Assembly: GCA_001602435.1 (NCBI GenBank)
Contig: CP012156.1
Location: 248,001-312,000 of the forward strand
Direction of reading: 5' to 3'
Length of the DNA: 64,000 nucleotides
From: Hyphomonadaceae bacterium UKL13-1
GTDB taxonomy: Bacteria; Pseudomonadota; Alphaproteobacteria; Caulobacterales; Aquidulcibacteraceae
In this document: one piece after another, positions 27,942 through 36,481 of the stretch
Position numbering within the stretch: the stretch's first letter is position 1
How the letters are laid out: each line of letters starts with the position of its first letter
Position numbers and translations under genes: made by a program
Notes under the pieces: generated by a model
Database searches by the model: none
The model's input: the letters and a program-made list of their open reading frames with translations, nothing else
What the model was told of the DNA's origin: nothing

Positions 27942-28970
27942 TTAACCGGCGCTCGTGCCGCCGCAGGACTTACGCACGACAAGTTTAGGCAGAAGCGTTG
28001 CCGAAGGCGCATCTTCGCCCGCCATGCGTTTGAATAAGAGGTCGACGATGGTCTTGGCGCCCTTGGCGAGGTCTTGTTGTACGCTGGTCAAGGGCGGGGT
28101 CGATTGGGCGGCGATGGCAATATCGTCAAAGCCCACGACGCTGACTTGCCCAGGCACATCCATGCCAGCGGCCGCTAGCGCTTGAATGGCGGCTAGGGCG
28201 ATAATGTCAGAGGTGGCGAAGATGGCATCAAACTCAGTGCCGCTCTCGATCAATTCGCGCGCAGCTTCATAGGCGGTTTCAAACGAGAAATGCGCGGGGA
28301 TAACAAGGGCAGGGTCTTGCTCAATACCCGCTGCGCGCAAGGCCCGCACATAGCCTTCATAACGCAGACTGATCTCGGGCAATTCCAGCATCCCCAAAAA
28401 CGCAATCCGCTTGCGGCCAAGGCCCAAGAGATGATCCACTGCCCGACGTGCACCGCCGATATTATCGGTTCCGACCGAGCAATAGGTCTGTCCGTTCAAA
28501 TGTCCGCCCCAGACGACCAATGGATGATAGGATTCAGCGGCTTGATTCAGGGCTTCATGTTGATCGGATTGGCCGACAATCACCAAGCCATCTTGGCGAT
28601 GGGATTGGATGATCCGATTGAGCCAACCTTCCGACGTGTCGGTGACGCGGCACAGCAGCACTTGATAGCCCCGCGTCGTGATCTCATCGGCCAAACGGCC
28701 AAACATCTCAATAAAGAATGGGTCAGAGATCAATTGCCCGACATCATGGCCGAGTGGAAACACCACACCAATCGTCTGGGTTTTGCGCATGCGCAGCGAA
28801 CGCGCCGATTGATTGATGACATAGCCAGCTTCTGCCGCAATGCGCTGGATCTCGCGGCGCCGATCTTCTGGGATTAGCGGGTTATCGGCCAGCGCCCGCG
28901 AAACCGTGGACATAGACACCTTCGCCAAGCGGGCCACATCGGCCATCTTCAAGGGGCCATCATCTGCCAC
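27942..28970 (-). CDS. LacI-family transcriptional regulator
   Basis: A 342-residue repressor: N-terminal helix-turn-helix and hinge (MADVARLAKVSMSTVSRAL, NQSARSLRMRKT) followed by a periplasmic-binding-protein-like effector domain (TIGVVFPLGHDVGQLISDPF, GFDDIAIAAQSTPPLTSV). I chose the GTG at 28968-28970, which has AGGAG seven bases upstream; the ATG at 28944-28946 lacks a ribosome site and the 29111 reading adds 47 unrelated residues. Palindromes of the LacI type lie before the adjacent transporter and the distant TBDR, so it is the likely repressor of the sucrose-like locus. Confidence 0.93.
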   Translation of the reverse strand: MADDGPLKMADVARLAKVSMSTVSRALADNPLIPEDRRREIQRIAAEAGYVINQSARSLRMRKTQTIGVVFPLGHDVGQLISDPFFIEMFGRLADEITTRGYQVLLCRVTDTSEGWLNRIIQSHRQDGLVIVGQSDQHEALNQAAESYHPLVVWGGHLNGQTYCSVGTDNIGGARRAVDHLLGLGRKRIAFLGMLELPEISLRYEGYVRALRAAGIEQDPALVIPAHFSFETAYEAARELIESGTEFDAIFATSDIIALAAIQALAAAGMDVPGQVSVVGFDDIAIAAQSTPPLTSVQQDLAKGAKTIVDLLFKRMAGEDAPSATLLPKLVVRKSCGGTSAG

Positions 28971-29053
28971 AACACGTCTCCTATTGCGGGTGCAAAGTTG
29001 CCAAAACTTGCCAGCACTTTCTGAAACTCGATTTGAAAGCGAACGGCAATTTA

Positions 29054-29067
29054 TGCAACCGATTTCT
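29054..29067. promoter_or_regulatory. possible degenerate LacI operator near lacI-type gene
   Basis: TGCAACCGATTTCT matches the site before the transporter, allowing T at its first base, at 11 of 14 positions, with the left half nearly intact. It is about 85 bases before the regulator's start codon, so it could mediate weak autoregulation. The right half is poor. Confidence 0.35.
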
Positions 29068-29150
29068 GCATGAAGGATATACTTTTTGGGTGGGGGCCGT
29101 TCTGGGGACAACCAAAATCACAACGGTAGGTGCCAATTGTTCCAGTGTCT

Positions 29151-29522
29151 TTATTTGGGACTGTCACGCAGCAAGATCGGCTGCTCAAAGCCAGAACAAT
29201 ACACAGCGGATCGCGATACGAAACAAGCAAAGTAGTCAAACTCTTCTCTTTGCATATTAAGACCATTGCGATTTCTGAATTCTAAGATGAGGTTAAGTTC
29301 TAAATCGATCTTCAAATCATAATCCGAACGCTCCCGACATTTATTTTTGGCGCAAAAGACGGCAAAAACGCTCTCTGCAATTGCCGGGGGGGAACTCTTC
29401 GGGTCGAAGATAATTTTCCTTGCATCAGCTTCCACTCGGGTCTGATTGTTTAAGTCGCACGAACCAATCAGCATTACCGCACCAATGACCGCAAACAGCG
29501 CTTTGACTGAAGAATGAACCAT
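29151..29522 (-). CDS. hypothetical lipoprotein
   Basis: A 123-residue protein with a lipoprotein signal (ALFAVIGAVMLIGSC, Cys about residue 22). The mature part has four further cysteines, two in FCAKNKC, and the segment YDLKIDLELNLILEFRN. No family is recognised. Codon use is more AT-rich than its neighbours, which may point to a recent or accessory origin. It stands alone between the LacI gene and a repeat-rich gap. Confidence 0.55.
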   Translation of the reverse strand: MVHSSVKALFAVIGAVMLIGSCDLNNQTRVEADARKIIFDPKSSPPAIAESVFAVFCAKNKCRERSDYDLKIDLELNLILEFRNRNGLNMQREEFDYFACFVSRSAVYCSGFEQPILLRDSPK

Positions 29523-29939
29523 TGATTGCCCTCCGCGTCTTTAGGCTCATTCCATCGTTAGGCCGGACCGTCGTCAAGCGAAACTTGAGGGTGTGCTGTT
29601 GGGTAAGCATCCTACTTGGAACGGCTCTAAGCTTCGCTTTGCTCACTCTAGAGCCGCCCGAGCATTCTTTTTGCGCAAGATGAGGCGTCAAGGGGTGAAA
29701 TCGACTTCGTCGACGCGCGAAGCGCGCCCCTTGACCCCTCATCTTGCGCGCTTAAACTCGAGAACGGCCTTTGCGTAGGCAGAGCCTGCGGCAAAGACGT
29801 TCTTAGTTGAAACATTGCCTCCCCTCGCCCCCGGTGGGGGAAAGGGGTCGGGGGTGAGGGGGGTCTTTACGCACTAGCGCGCTGCTCCGTGCAATGAAGG
29901 CCTTCGCAACGCGCCACTTAATTGTGTGAGTGTAAGCCC
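29523..29939. repeat. intergenic region with large inverted repeats
   Basis: No convincing gene is present. The region holds CGGCTCTA (29622-29629) / TAGAGCCG (29649-29656); a large hairpin with 23-base arms at 29673-29695 and 29727-29749 that pair at 22 of 23 positions; a third imperfect hairpin (29761-29780 with 29784-29803); and near 29820-29865 a C/G-rich tract like the CCCTCACCCCCGACC repeat family seen again at 45.9-46.0 kb. The structures suggest dispersed non-coding repeat elements; some may act as terminators. Confidence 0.7.
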
Positions 29940-30566
29940 TCACTCCGCCCGCTTCTTGCCATCCACCATGGCGCGGACCAAATTCTCGCGGTGACCGATT
30001 GAGGCAAGCGCGACGCCGCCAATATGCAGGATCACCAGTGCTAAAATCAGGTTCGCGCTGGCCTCATGCACATCTTCCCACGGGCTATCGTCTTCATCGC
30101 TGCGCCCGCGATCTTCGATCTGCAGGACGCTTTGAAAGGCGGCGGGCACGGGCGTGTGGTTTTCCATCGCCATGCCGGTCCCGGCGGTAAAGCTCATGGC
30201 GATTAGCAAAGCAATCACCATGAGGCCACCCGGGGGTGAGTGACCGATATGGCGCGTGCCTTTGCCGGTCACCAAATTGGCCAGATAGCGAAAGGCAGCC
30301 ATGGGTGAGGCGAGGAAGTTTTCAAAGCGTGCATGCTCTGGCCCGGCAATTCCCCAGAACAGGCGGAACACCACATAGCCCGCAACGAAATAGCCCGCTG
30401 CTTGATGCAGGGTTTCGGGCTCGCCGCGTGTGATCAAGGCCGTGGCAATAGTGATCAGCAACAGCCAGTGCCCGATGCGGACCAGTGGGTCCCAAACCCT
30501 CACCCAATTGGTTTCGGGCTTGGGCTCAGACGCGGCGCTGGGTGAGGGGGCTGCGGCCTCAGTCAT
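29940..30566 (-). CDS. cytochrome b561-type membrane protein
   Basis: A 208-residue membrane protein with four hydrophobic segments and the expected haem-ligand histidines: VRIGHWLLLITIATALI, LHQAAGYFVAGYVVFRLFWG and a C-terminal DVHEASANLILALVILHIGG. It resembles the Ni/Fe-hydrogenase-type b-cytochrome/cytochrome b561 group that moves electrons across the inner membrane. The ATG at 30564-30566 overlaps the end of the preceding gene by eight bases. It sits with a PepSY lipoprotein and a two-component system, a common redox or metal-response arrangement. Confidence 0.87.
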   Translation of the reverse strand: MTEAAAPSPSAASEPKPETNWVRVWDPLVRIGHWLLLITIATALITRGEPETLHQAAGYFVAGYVVFRLFWGIAGPEHARFENFLASPMAAFRYLANLVTGKGTRHIGHSPPGGLMVIALLIAMSFTAGTGMAMENHTPVPAAFQSVLQIEDRGRSDEDDSPWEDVHEASANLILALVILHIGGVALASIGHRENLVRAMVDGKKRAE

Positions 30567-30897
30567 GATCGCGCCCGCCATGATCGTCGCTACTTTCCTG
30601 CGACTCATCCTCGCCGCGCTCATGACGCGTACGATCTTCGCTGCGGCGCACATCCTCGGTCAGGACTTGGCCAGTCTTGGCGTCAATCACGCGGGATTCG
30701 GTACGGCTCTCCTGACGGTCGTCACGGTCGTCCTGATCCCTGTCGCTGATTTGGTTGGTGGGTTGGTTGGTCAGTGTATTGGTGTTTGTTGTGGTCTTGG
30801 CTGGCGACAATTGGCCTGAAGCGACAGCAAATCCTGCGACTGCCAGTGCGGCGACACCAATGCCAAGAGCGATGCGGATAGGGGTTGAAAGGGCCAT
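30559..30897 (-). CDS. exported highly charged low-complexity protein
   Basis: A 112-residue protein with a hydrophobic N-terminal segment (IALGIGVAALAVAGFAVA), a Thr/Asn/Gln-rich stretch, a centre ESRVIDAKTGQVLTEDV that looks like half a PepSY repeat, and a tail very rich in Asp, Arg, Glu and His. The tail could bind metal ions or be disordered. It is the first gene of a two-gene operon with the cytochrome and is divergent from the PepSY lipoprotein. No family can be named firmly. Confidence 0.65.
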   Translation of the reverse strand: MALSTPIRIALGIGVAALAVAGFAVASGQLSPAKTTTNTNTLTNQPTNQISDRDQDDRDDRQESRTESRVIDAKTGQVLTEDVRRSEDRTRHERGEDESQESSDDHGGRDHD

Positions 30898-31022
30898 GTG
30901 AAGTCTCCGGTTTGGGTTGTTGATGATCCGACCTTACCCGCCCCTTCCTGACGCCCTGCCGTTCCCAATCGTCAGCAAAGCGTCAGCTTGATGTCAGCGC
31001 CAATTCGTTACAGAGGGTTGGT

Positions 31023-31346
31023 ATGAAGCGGATTGGCCCTTTTCTTGTCGTGATCCTTGCCGTGCTGGCTGGCTGTGGGCAGCCGCCGCAAGCGCCTGCG
31101 CCTGCCGAGGCGGTTGAGAAGGCGCAGCAGCGAGGTCCGGTTCAACCGGCAAGCAACAATCTGCCCTTCCTCAAAGTCCAAGCCATCGCCCTTGCCGCCG
31201 TGCCGGGAGAAGTCGTGAAAGTGGATTTGGAGAATGAGCATGGCCAAGACGTCTATGAGTTTAAAATCCTTGCGCCGTCAGGCCGCGTGATTGAGTTGGA
31301 GATTGCCGCTGCGACGGGCCAAATCCTGAAGCGGGAGGCCGATTGA
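31023..31346 (+). CDS. PepSY-domain lipoprotein
   Basis: A 107-residue protein with a lipobox (LAVLAGC, Cys about 19), a Pro/Ala-rich linker, and one PepSY domain: QAIALAAVPGEVVKVDLE, DVYEFKILAPSGRVIELEI and the closing DAxTG-like AATGQIL. PepSY domains are thought to act as inhibitors or sensors in the periplasm. Its TGA shares a base with the ATG of the response-regulator gene, so the three genes from here to the kinase are one operon. Confidence 0.85.
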   Translation: MKRIGPFLVVILAVLAGCGQPPQAPAPAEAVEKAQQRGPVQPASNNLPFLKVQAIALAAVPGEVVKVDLENEHGQDVYEFKILAPSGRVIELEIAAATGQILKREAD

Positions 31347-32008
31347 TGCGCGTATTGTTGGTCGAAGATGATCCCGTGATCAGCGCTGCTCTCAAGGTAA
31401 GTCTCGAGGCAGCGGGCTTTTTGGTTGAGGCCTGTGGCGATGGAGAGCGGGCTTGGGCGCTGGGTAGTGACGAAGACTTCGATGCTGTCATTCTGGATCT
31501 GGGCTTGCCGCGATTGGACGGATTGTCTGTCTTGAAGCGTTGGCGGCAAGAAGGCCGTGCCATGCCGGTCATTATTTTGTCCGCACGCGGGTCTTGGGCA
31601 GAAAAGGTTGAAGGTATTGAGGCGGGGGCCGATGATTATCTCGCCAAGCCGTTTGAGCCGCCAGAGCTCATCGCCCGCTTGCGTGGATTGATCCGCCGGG
31701 CCGCTGGACGCACCGGCAATGTGATTACTGCGGGCCGCCTTAGCCTCGATCTGTTTCGCGCCACTGCCACCTATGACGGGGCACAAGTGCGCCTCTCGCC
31801 CTTGGAGTTTCGGCTTTTAGACCTACTCGCCAATGCTGGCGGGCGACCCTTATCGGCTGGTGAATTGGGCGAGCATTTGCACGGAACCGACATGCTGGAC
31901 GCCAATGCGGTCGAAGCCTTGGTGGCGCGCCTTCGCCGCAAGATCGGGTCTGAGACCATCGAGACGCGGCGCGGCTTTGGCTATGTGTTGCGGGACTTAG
32001 CCCCATGA
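31346..32008 (+). CDS. OmpR/PhoP-family response regulator
   Basis: A 220-residue regulator: receiver domain with VEDD at 6-9, phospho-acceptor Asp51 in ILDLGLPRLDG and Lys in AKPF, then a winged helix ending ETRRGFGYVL. It starts at the ATG at 31346 after GGGAGG, overlapping the PepSY stop, and its own stop overlaps the kinase start as ATGA. It probably controls this PepSY/cytochrome cluster in response to metal or oxidative stress; this is from context. Confidence 0.94.
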   Translation: MRVLLVEDDPVISAALKVSLEAAGFLVEACGDGERAWALGSDEDFDAVILDLGLPRLDGLSVLKRWRQEGRAMPVIILSARGSWAEKVEGIEAGADDYLAKPFEPPELIARLRGLIRRAAGRTGNVITAGRLSLDLFRATATYDGAQVRLSPLEFRLLDLLANAGGRPLSAGELGEHLHGTDMLDANAVEALVARLRRKIGSETIETRRGFGYVLRDLAP

Positions 32009-33345
32009 GCAAAAGGTCCAACAGCCTCAAGGTCCGGCTGTTTGCTTTGGCCGCGCTGTGGAATGGCTTAGCCTTAGGCTTTTCCTGGGTTGCGCTATCC
32101 TTGCTGTTTGAGCGCCATACAGAGCGGCAAGTGAGGGCGGAGTTGATCCGTCAGGGCGAAGCCTTGGTTGCAGGCATGTCCATGGATGCGGCCGGGAAGC
32201 CCGTGCTCAGCCAGGCTCTGTATGACCCGCGATTTACCCGCCCTGCCAGCGGCCTTTACTGGTATGTCTCCAGCGAGAAAGGCAATTTACGCTCGCGCTC
32301 GCTTTGGGATGGCGCTTGGCCTTCGCTCACGCAGGCCCCGTCCCGAACATGGGAAAGCTTGACGACCAAGGGTCCGTTTGAGCCCGCCATGTTGCGGGTG
32401 GCCCGTACCATTCGTCCAGACGCGAAAGGGCCAGAGCTATTGATCGAAGTCGGGCAGGACCATGCTGTCATCACGCAGGCAAGGCGGGATTTTGCCCAAG
32501 AACTCGCGTTTTTCCTCTTGCTGCTCTGGTCGGTCTTGACCTTGGCCTCAGTGGTTCAAGTGACCCAGGGCCTACAGCCACTGGCGGCGCTGCGGGCGCG
32601 GCTGACGGGTCTGAAAGCCGATTCCAAGGCCCGGCTGGAGTCAGGAGAGCATCCGCAAGAAGTTGGGCCGCTGATCCAAGCCATTAATGCGCTGGCCGAT
32701 GCGCGAAGTGACGATATGGCCAGAGCGCGCGACCGGGCGCGTGACTTGGCCCATGCGCTGAAGACCCCGCTCACAGCGCTGAAAATGCAAGTAGGCGACC
32801 TAGGCGATGCCAAGTCGCAAACGGCCCTGCAGGAAAGTCTGTCGGTCCTCAATATTGCGGTTCAGGCAGAATTGGCGCGTGCCCAATTGGCTCCCGATGC
32901 GCGCGGCACGTGTCTGCTAAGACCGGTGATAGAGCGTTTGGTTCGCGTGGTCGGGCGTACCCCTGCCGGTGCCAGCAAGCGGTTTGAGATAGAGGTAAGA
33001 GAGGATTGTCTGGTGCCCCTGACCGAGGAAAGCGCCTTTGAAGTGCTGGGCGCGCTTCTGGATAATGCTACCCGCCATGCCAGCCACCTCATCAGAGTTC
33101 GCGCCCGTGTCGTAGTTGGTGGCTTGATGGTCTCGGTCGAGGACGATGGGCCGGGCTTGTCGCAGGATCAGAGCCGTCTGGCGCTCGAGCGTGGCGTTCG
33201 CCTTGACGAAGCAATTGGCACCCAAGGCCTCGGCCTTGCCATCACGCGCGACCTCATCGCGGCCAGCGGCGGAAATTTGACCTTGGAAACCTCAGAGCTC
33301 GGTGGTCTGGCGGTGCGCTTGGGGTGGACGCAAGTCCCTGCCTAG
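32005..33345 (+). CDS. sensor histidine kinase (PhoQ-like)
   Basis: A 446-residue membrane kinase: helix 1 (LFALAALWNGLALGFSWVAL), a periplasmic region of about 120 residues, helix 2 (LAFFLLLLWSVLTLASVV), H-box DLAHALKTPLTALKM, N-box LLDNATRHA, and ATP motifs EDDGPGLS and GLGLAIT. The phospho-acceptor context (DLAHALKTPL) is that of the PhoQ/QseC-like group. The gene ends in a TAG that overlaps the convergent rtcR stop by four bases. Confidence 0.93.
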   Translation: MSKRSNSLKVRLFALAALWNGLALGFSWVALSLLFERHTERQVRAELIRQGEALVAGMSMDAAGKPVLSQALYDPRFTRPASGLYWYVSSEKGNLRSRSLWDGAWPSLTQAPSRTWESLTTKGPFEPAMLRVARTIRPDAKGPELLIEVGQDHAVITQARRDFAQELAFFLLLLWSVLTLASVVQVTQGLQPLAALRARLTGLKADSKARLESGEHPQEVGPLIQAINALADARSDDMARARDRARDLAHALKTPLTALKMQVGDLGDAKSQTALQESLSVLNIAVQAELARAQLAPDARGTCLLRPVIERLVRVVGRTPAGASKRFEIEVREDCLVPLTEESAFEVLGALLDNATRHASHLIRVRARVVVGGLMVSVEDDGPGLSQDQSRLALERGVRLDEAIGTQGLGLAITRDLIAASGGNLTLETSELGGLAVRLGWTQVPA

Positions 33346-34928
33346 ACAGCAAGTTGGTCCCACGTGATGCCGAAGCGCCCGAGGTACTTACGCAGTCGAT
33401 CGGCATCATTCACGCTCGCCCGCTTGGTTCGGGAGGCAGCAAACAGCTTGCGCCCAGCCTCGGACAGTGACGGGCTGGTCCGGCAGGTGGCGACGACATA
33501 GGCCAATTGAACGCGATCAAAGGGGTCTAGGCCATCCAGCTCTTCGGAAGACAATATGTCGGCCAAATCATCGGTCGGGGTCGTACTGCCTGTCCACACG
33601 CGTTGCAGTCGGGTGATCTCAGTGGCGACGACGTCACTATCAATCCGGCCCTTGGGCGAGAAGGTCGCCATCCGCGTGACACTGGCGGCCAAGTCCCGGA
33701 AGTTCCCAGACCATGCCGCATCGTGCGACATGGCAAAGGCCAAATAGCGCTCTCGTGCTTCTTTATTGAAGGTCACCCTTGTGCCTTCACGCGCGGCATA
33801 ATGATCGAGCTCATAGTCGAGATTGGGCGCAATATCTTCGCGTCGCGCGGCGAGGCCCGGTAGCGAAAATGTCCAGAGATTGAGGCGCGCAAAGAGGTCG
33901 TCGCGGAACCGGCCCTGCGCGACGCTCTGGGCGAGGTCTCGGTTGGTCCCCGCGATAAGTTGGAAGTCGCTGTGCACTTCCCGGTCGGCCCCAACGGGCA
34001 AAAAGCGCTTATCTTCAATAGCGCGCAGGATCATGGCTTGCTCATCCAAGCCCAGTTCGCCAATTTCATCGAGGAACAACAGCCCGCCATCTGCGGCCCG
34101 TAACAGCCCGGCCCGATCGGCTGATGCGCCCGTAAATGAGCCTCGCTTATGCCCAAACAAGGCCGACATCGCGCTGTCGCCGCGCAAGGTCGCGCAATTG
34201 ACCTCCACCAAGGGGCCATTGACTTGGTGCTTGAGTTTTTTGAGTTCAAAGATGCGCCGTGCCAATTGGCTTTTGCCTGCCCCGGTCGGCCCCATCAATA
34301 GGATAGGGGCACGGGTGCGACTGGCTACCTGTTCAATCTCGTCGATCAGGGTGTTGAAGGTGCGGCTGCGCGTTTCAATGCCCGATTTCAAAAACGACGT
34401 GCTTTCAGCACTTTCTTTCGCGAAACGGGTGGCGATGGAATCATAGCGCGACAAATCCAGATCGATCACACTCCAATCGCCTGCAGCATCGGGGATGCCG
34501 CGCTTGGGCTGGGTCTGGAGCAAACGGCCCGGCAGATAGCGCGCTTCTGTCAGCAGATAGAGGCAGATTTGCGCGACGTGCGTGCCGGTCGTGATGTGGA
34601 TTAGATAATCTTCCGCCTCGGGGTCGAGTTTTTGCGCGCGCGCAAAGTCCAGAAGCTTTCCATAAACCTCTTCAAAGTCCCAAGGGTTCTTGAAACTAAC
34701 GGCGTGGCGCTCGACCGTGGTTTCAGGCGAGACCGAGGCGATGTCGGCGCTGACAAACTCAGCAAGACGCCGATGGGCGGTGTCGTGGATCATCAGGAAG
34801 CGGTCGACCCGCAACTCCTCATGCATGCAGATTCCCACCGATGGCCGCCATTTCTGCCAGCGCGCTGGGCCATAGGGGGAGGCGTCGAGGGTCGAGCCAA
34901 GAATACTGATGACGGTGATCGGTCTCAT
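33342..34928 (-). CDS. rtcR: sigma54-dependent activator of RNA repair, RtcR
   Basis: A 528-residue activator. The N-terminal 180 residues are the CARF-type sensor of RtcR (ISILGSTLDAS, HITTGTHVAQICLYLLTEARY). The AAA+ domain has Walker A GPTGAGKSQLARR, the sigma54-contact loop as GSFTGA in place of GAFTGA, and Walker B GGLLFLDEIGEL. A C-terminal helix-turn-helix follows (SLSEAGRKLFAAS). In Escherichia coli RtcR switches on rtcBA after RNA damage or tRNA fragments. Here it is divergent from rtcB, which carries a near-consensus sigma54 promoter. Confidence 0.95.
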   Translation of the reverse strand: MRPITVISILGSTLDASPYGPARWQKWRPSVGICMHEELRVDRFLMIHDTAHRRLAEFVSADIASVSPETTVERHAVSFKNPWDFEEVYGKLLDFARAQKLDPEAEDYLIHITTGTHVAQICLYLLTEARYLPGRLLQTQPKRGIPDAAGDWSVIDLDLSRYDSIATRFAKESAESTSFLKSGIETRSRTFNTLIDEIEQVASRTRAPILLMGPTGAGKSQLARRIFELKKLKHQVNGPLVEVNCATLRGDSAMSALFGHKRGSFTGASADRAGLLRAADGGLLFLDEIGELGLDEQAMILRAIEDKRFLPVGADREVHSDFQLIAGTNRDLAQSVAQGRFRDDLFARLNLWTFSLPGLAARREDIAPNLDYELDHYAAREGTRVTFNKEARERYLAFAMSHDAAWSGNFRDLAASVTRMATFSPKGRIDSDVVATEITRLQRVWTGSTTPTDDLADILSSEELDGLDPFDRVQLAYVVATCRTSPSLSEAGRKLFAASRTKRASVNDADRLRKYLGRFGITWDQLAV

Positions 34929-35254
34929 GCGCTAGGATTATATATTCATATATAGAATTATACAAATCGCTTAGGATGAAATTGGCATTTTTTGCTCGCA
35001 ATGATCAAAATTAAGAAAAAACAGTGTATAAAATCAGTTGGATAAAAACTTTCCTGTGCGACTTGGCACAAGTTGGCACAGGCGTTGCTATTTTATAGGC
35101 GCTGGGTCAGTCAAACAGCTCAGCCCGCAGGAATGGATGGGGCAGCCGGAATGGGCCGGCTGCCCCGGCAGTTCCAAAAAACAGTTTTGCACGAGAGGTC
35201 TTTTGCCGCACATTGCGGCCAGACATCTCTAGAGAAGAGAGAAGGAGAGCTTCG
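34929..35254. promoter_or_regulatory. rtcR-rtcB divergent regulatory region
   Basis: No gene lies here. It holds the sigma54 promoter above, an AT-rich stretch with ATATAT-TC-ATATAT near 34940 that could hold RtcR sites or the rtcR promoter, and a leader of about 150 bases before rtcB with GGCCGGCTGCCCCGGCA-type structure near 35150. No firm RtcR site can be named. Confidence 0.5.
35073..35090 (+). promoter_or_regulatory. sigma54 promoter of rtcB operon
   Basis: TTGGCACAGGCGTTGCTA matches the sigma54 consensus (TTGGCAC, four bases, TTGC) with GG at 35075-35076 and GC at 35087-35088. Transcription should start near 35100, about 155 bases before the rtcB ATG. A second TTGGCACA ten bases upstream (35063-35070) lacks a proper -12 element. 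Confidence 0.88.
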
Positions 35255-36481
35255 ATGAGCGAGGCAGCATTTGAATTTACCGCCGTTGAAGGTGGGGTGC
35301 CGATCAAAATGTGGACGCGCGGCGTTCCCGTTGACGATAAGGCACGCGAACAGCTGGCGAGTGCGGCGAAGATGCCCTTCATCTTCAAGCATGTTGCCGC
35401 CATGCCCGACGTTCATGTGGGGATTGGGGCCACAGTTGGATCGGTTATTCCGACCAAGGGGGCTGTGATTCCTGCCGCTGTCGGCGTCGACATTGGTTGC
35501 GGCATGATGGCGGCGCGAACCTCGCTGATGGCGCATGACTTGCCAGATAATCTGGAGGGCATCCGCCGGGTGATTGAGGTGGCGGTGCCCCATGGTCGGA
35601 CGGTCGGGCGTGGCGCACGCGATAAGGGCTCGTGGAGCAATCCACCACCTGCCATCGTTGCGGCTTGGGCCAATCTGGTTGAGCGGTTTGACCTGATCTG
35701 TGCCAAATACCCACGCTTCAAGAACACCAATCACTTGATGCATCTAGGAACCTTGGGGACCGGCAATCACTTCATTGAATTATGTCTCGATGAAGCGGCG
35801 CGGGTGTGGGTGATGTTACACTCTGGATCCCGCGGGGTCGGTAACGCCATTGGCACCTATTTCATCGAATTGGCTAAGCAAGATATGCGCAAGTGGCATA
35901 TCAACTTGCCCGATGAGGACTTGGCCTATTTCCCGGAGGGGACCGATCATTTCAATGACTATGTTGAAGCGGTTGGTTGGGCGCAAGACTTTGCCGCGTT
36001 GAACCGTCGTATGATGATGACCAACGTCATTGCCGCGCTGCGGCGCGAAATCACCAAACCGTTTGAAGCAGAATTGGAGGCGGTTAACTGTCACCACAAT
36101 TATGTGACGCGGGAAAATCACTTCGGTGAGAATGTTCTGGTGACCCGTAAGGGTGCTGTTCGGGCCGCTAAGGATGTCTTGGGCATCATTCCGGGATCGA
36201 TGGGGGCCAAAAGCTTCATCGTTCGCGGCCTTGGTAATCCCGAGAGTTTCCATAGCTGCAGCCATGGTGCAGGTCGCGTGATGTCTCGTAACGAGGCCAA
36301 GCGGCGTGTCAGCTTGGACGAGCACATTCGTGACACCGAAGGGGTTGAGTGCCGCAAGGATGCAGGCGTGATCGATGAGACGCCGAAGGCCTACAAACCA
36401 ATCGAAGCCGTGATGGCCGCGCAGGCTGATCTGGTGGAGATTGTCCATACGCTGAAGCAAGTGGTCTGTGTGAAGGGGTAA
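35255..36481 (+). CDS. rtcB: RNA-splicing ligase RtcB
   Basis: A 408-residue GTP-dependent RNA ligase, the same length as the Escherichia coli enzyme. Conserved blocks are present: GVDIGCGM with the metal-ligand Cys82, GTLGTGNHFIE, LHSGSRGVGN, HNYVTRENHFG and SCSHGAGRVMSR, in which the guanylated histidine is His337, as in E. coli. It joins 2',3'-cyclic phosphate or 3'-phosphate ends to 5'-OH RNA ends. GGAGAG lies before the ATG. Its TAA shares one base with the next start codon. Confidence 0.96.
   Translation: MSEAAFEFTAVEGGVPIKMWTRGVPVDDKAREQLASAAKMPFIFKHVAAMPDVHVGIGATVGSVIPTKGAVIPAAVGVDIGCGMMAARTSLMAHDLPDNLEGIRRVIEVAVPHGRTVGRGARDKGSWSNPPPAIVAAWANLVERFDLICAKYPRFKNTNHLMHLGTLGTGNHFIELCLDEAARVWVMLHSGSRGVGNAIGTYFIELAKQDMRKWHINLPDEDLAYFPEGTDHFNDYVEAVGWAQDFAALNRRMMMTNVIAALRREITKPFEAELEAVNCHHNYVTRENHFGENVLVTRKGAVRAAKDVLGIIPGSMGAKSFIVRGLGNPESFHSCSHGAGRVMSRNEAKRRVSLDEHIRDTEGVECRKDAGVIDETPKAYKPIEAVMAAQADLVEIVHTLKQVVCVKG

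Noticed and set aside
29622..29803. Insertion sequence ends
   Set aside because: Inverted repeats are present but no transposase or target-site duplication is visible.
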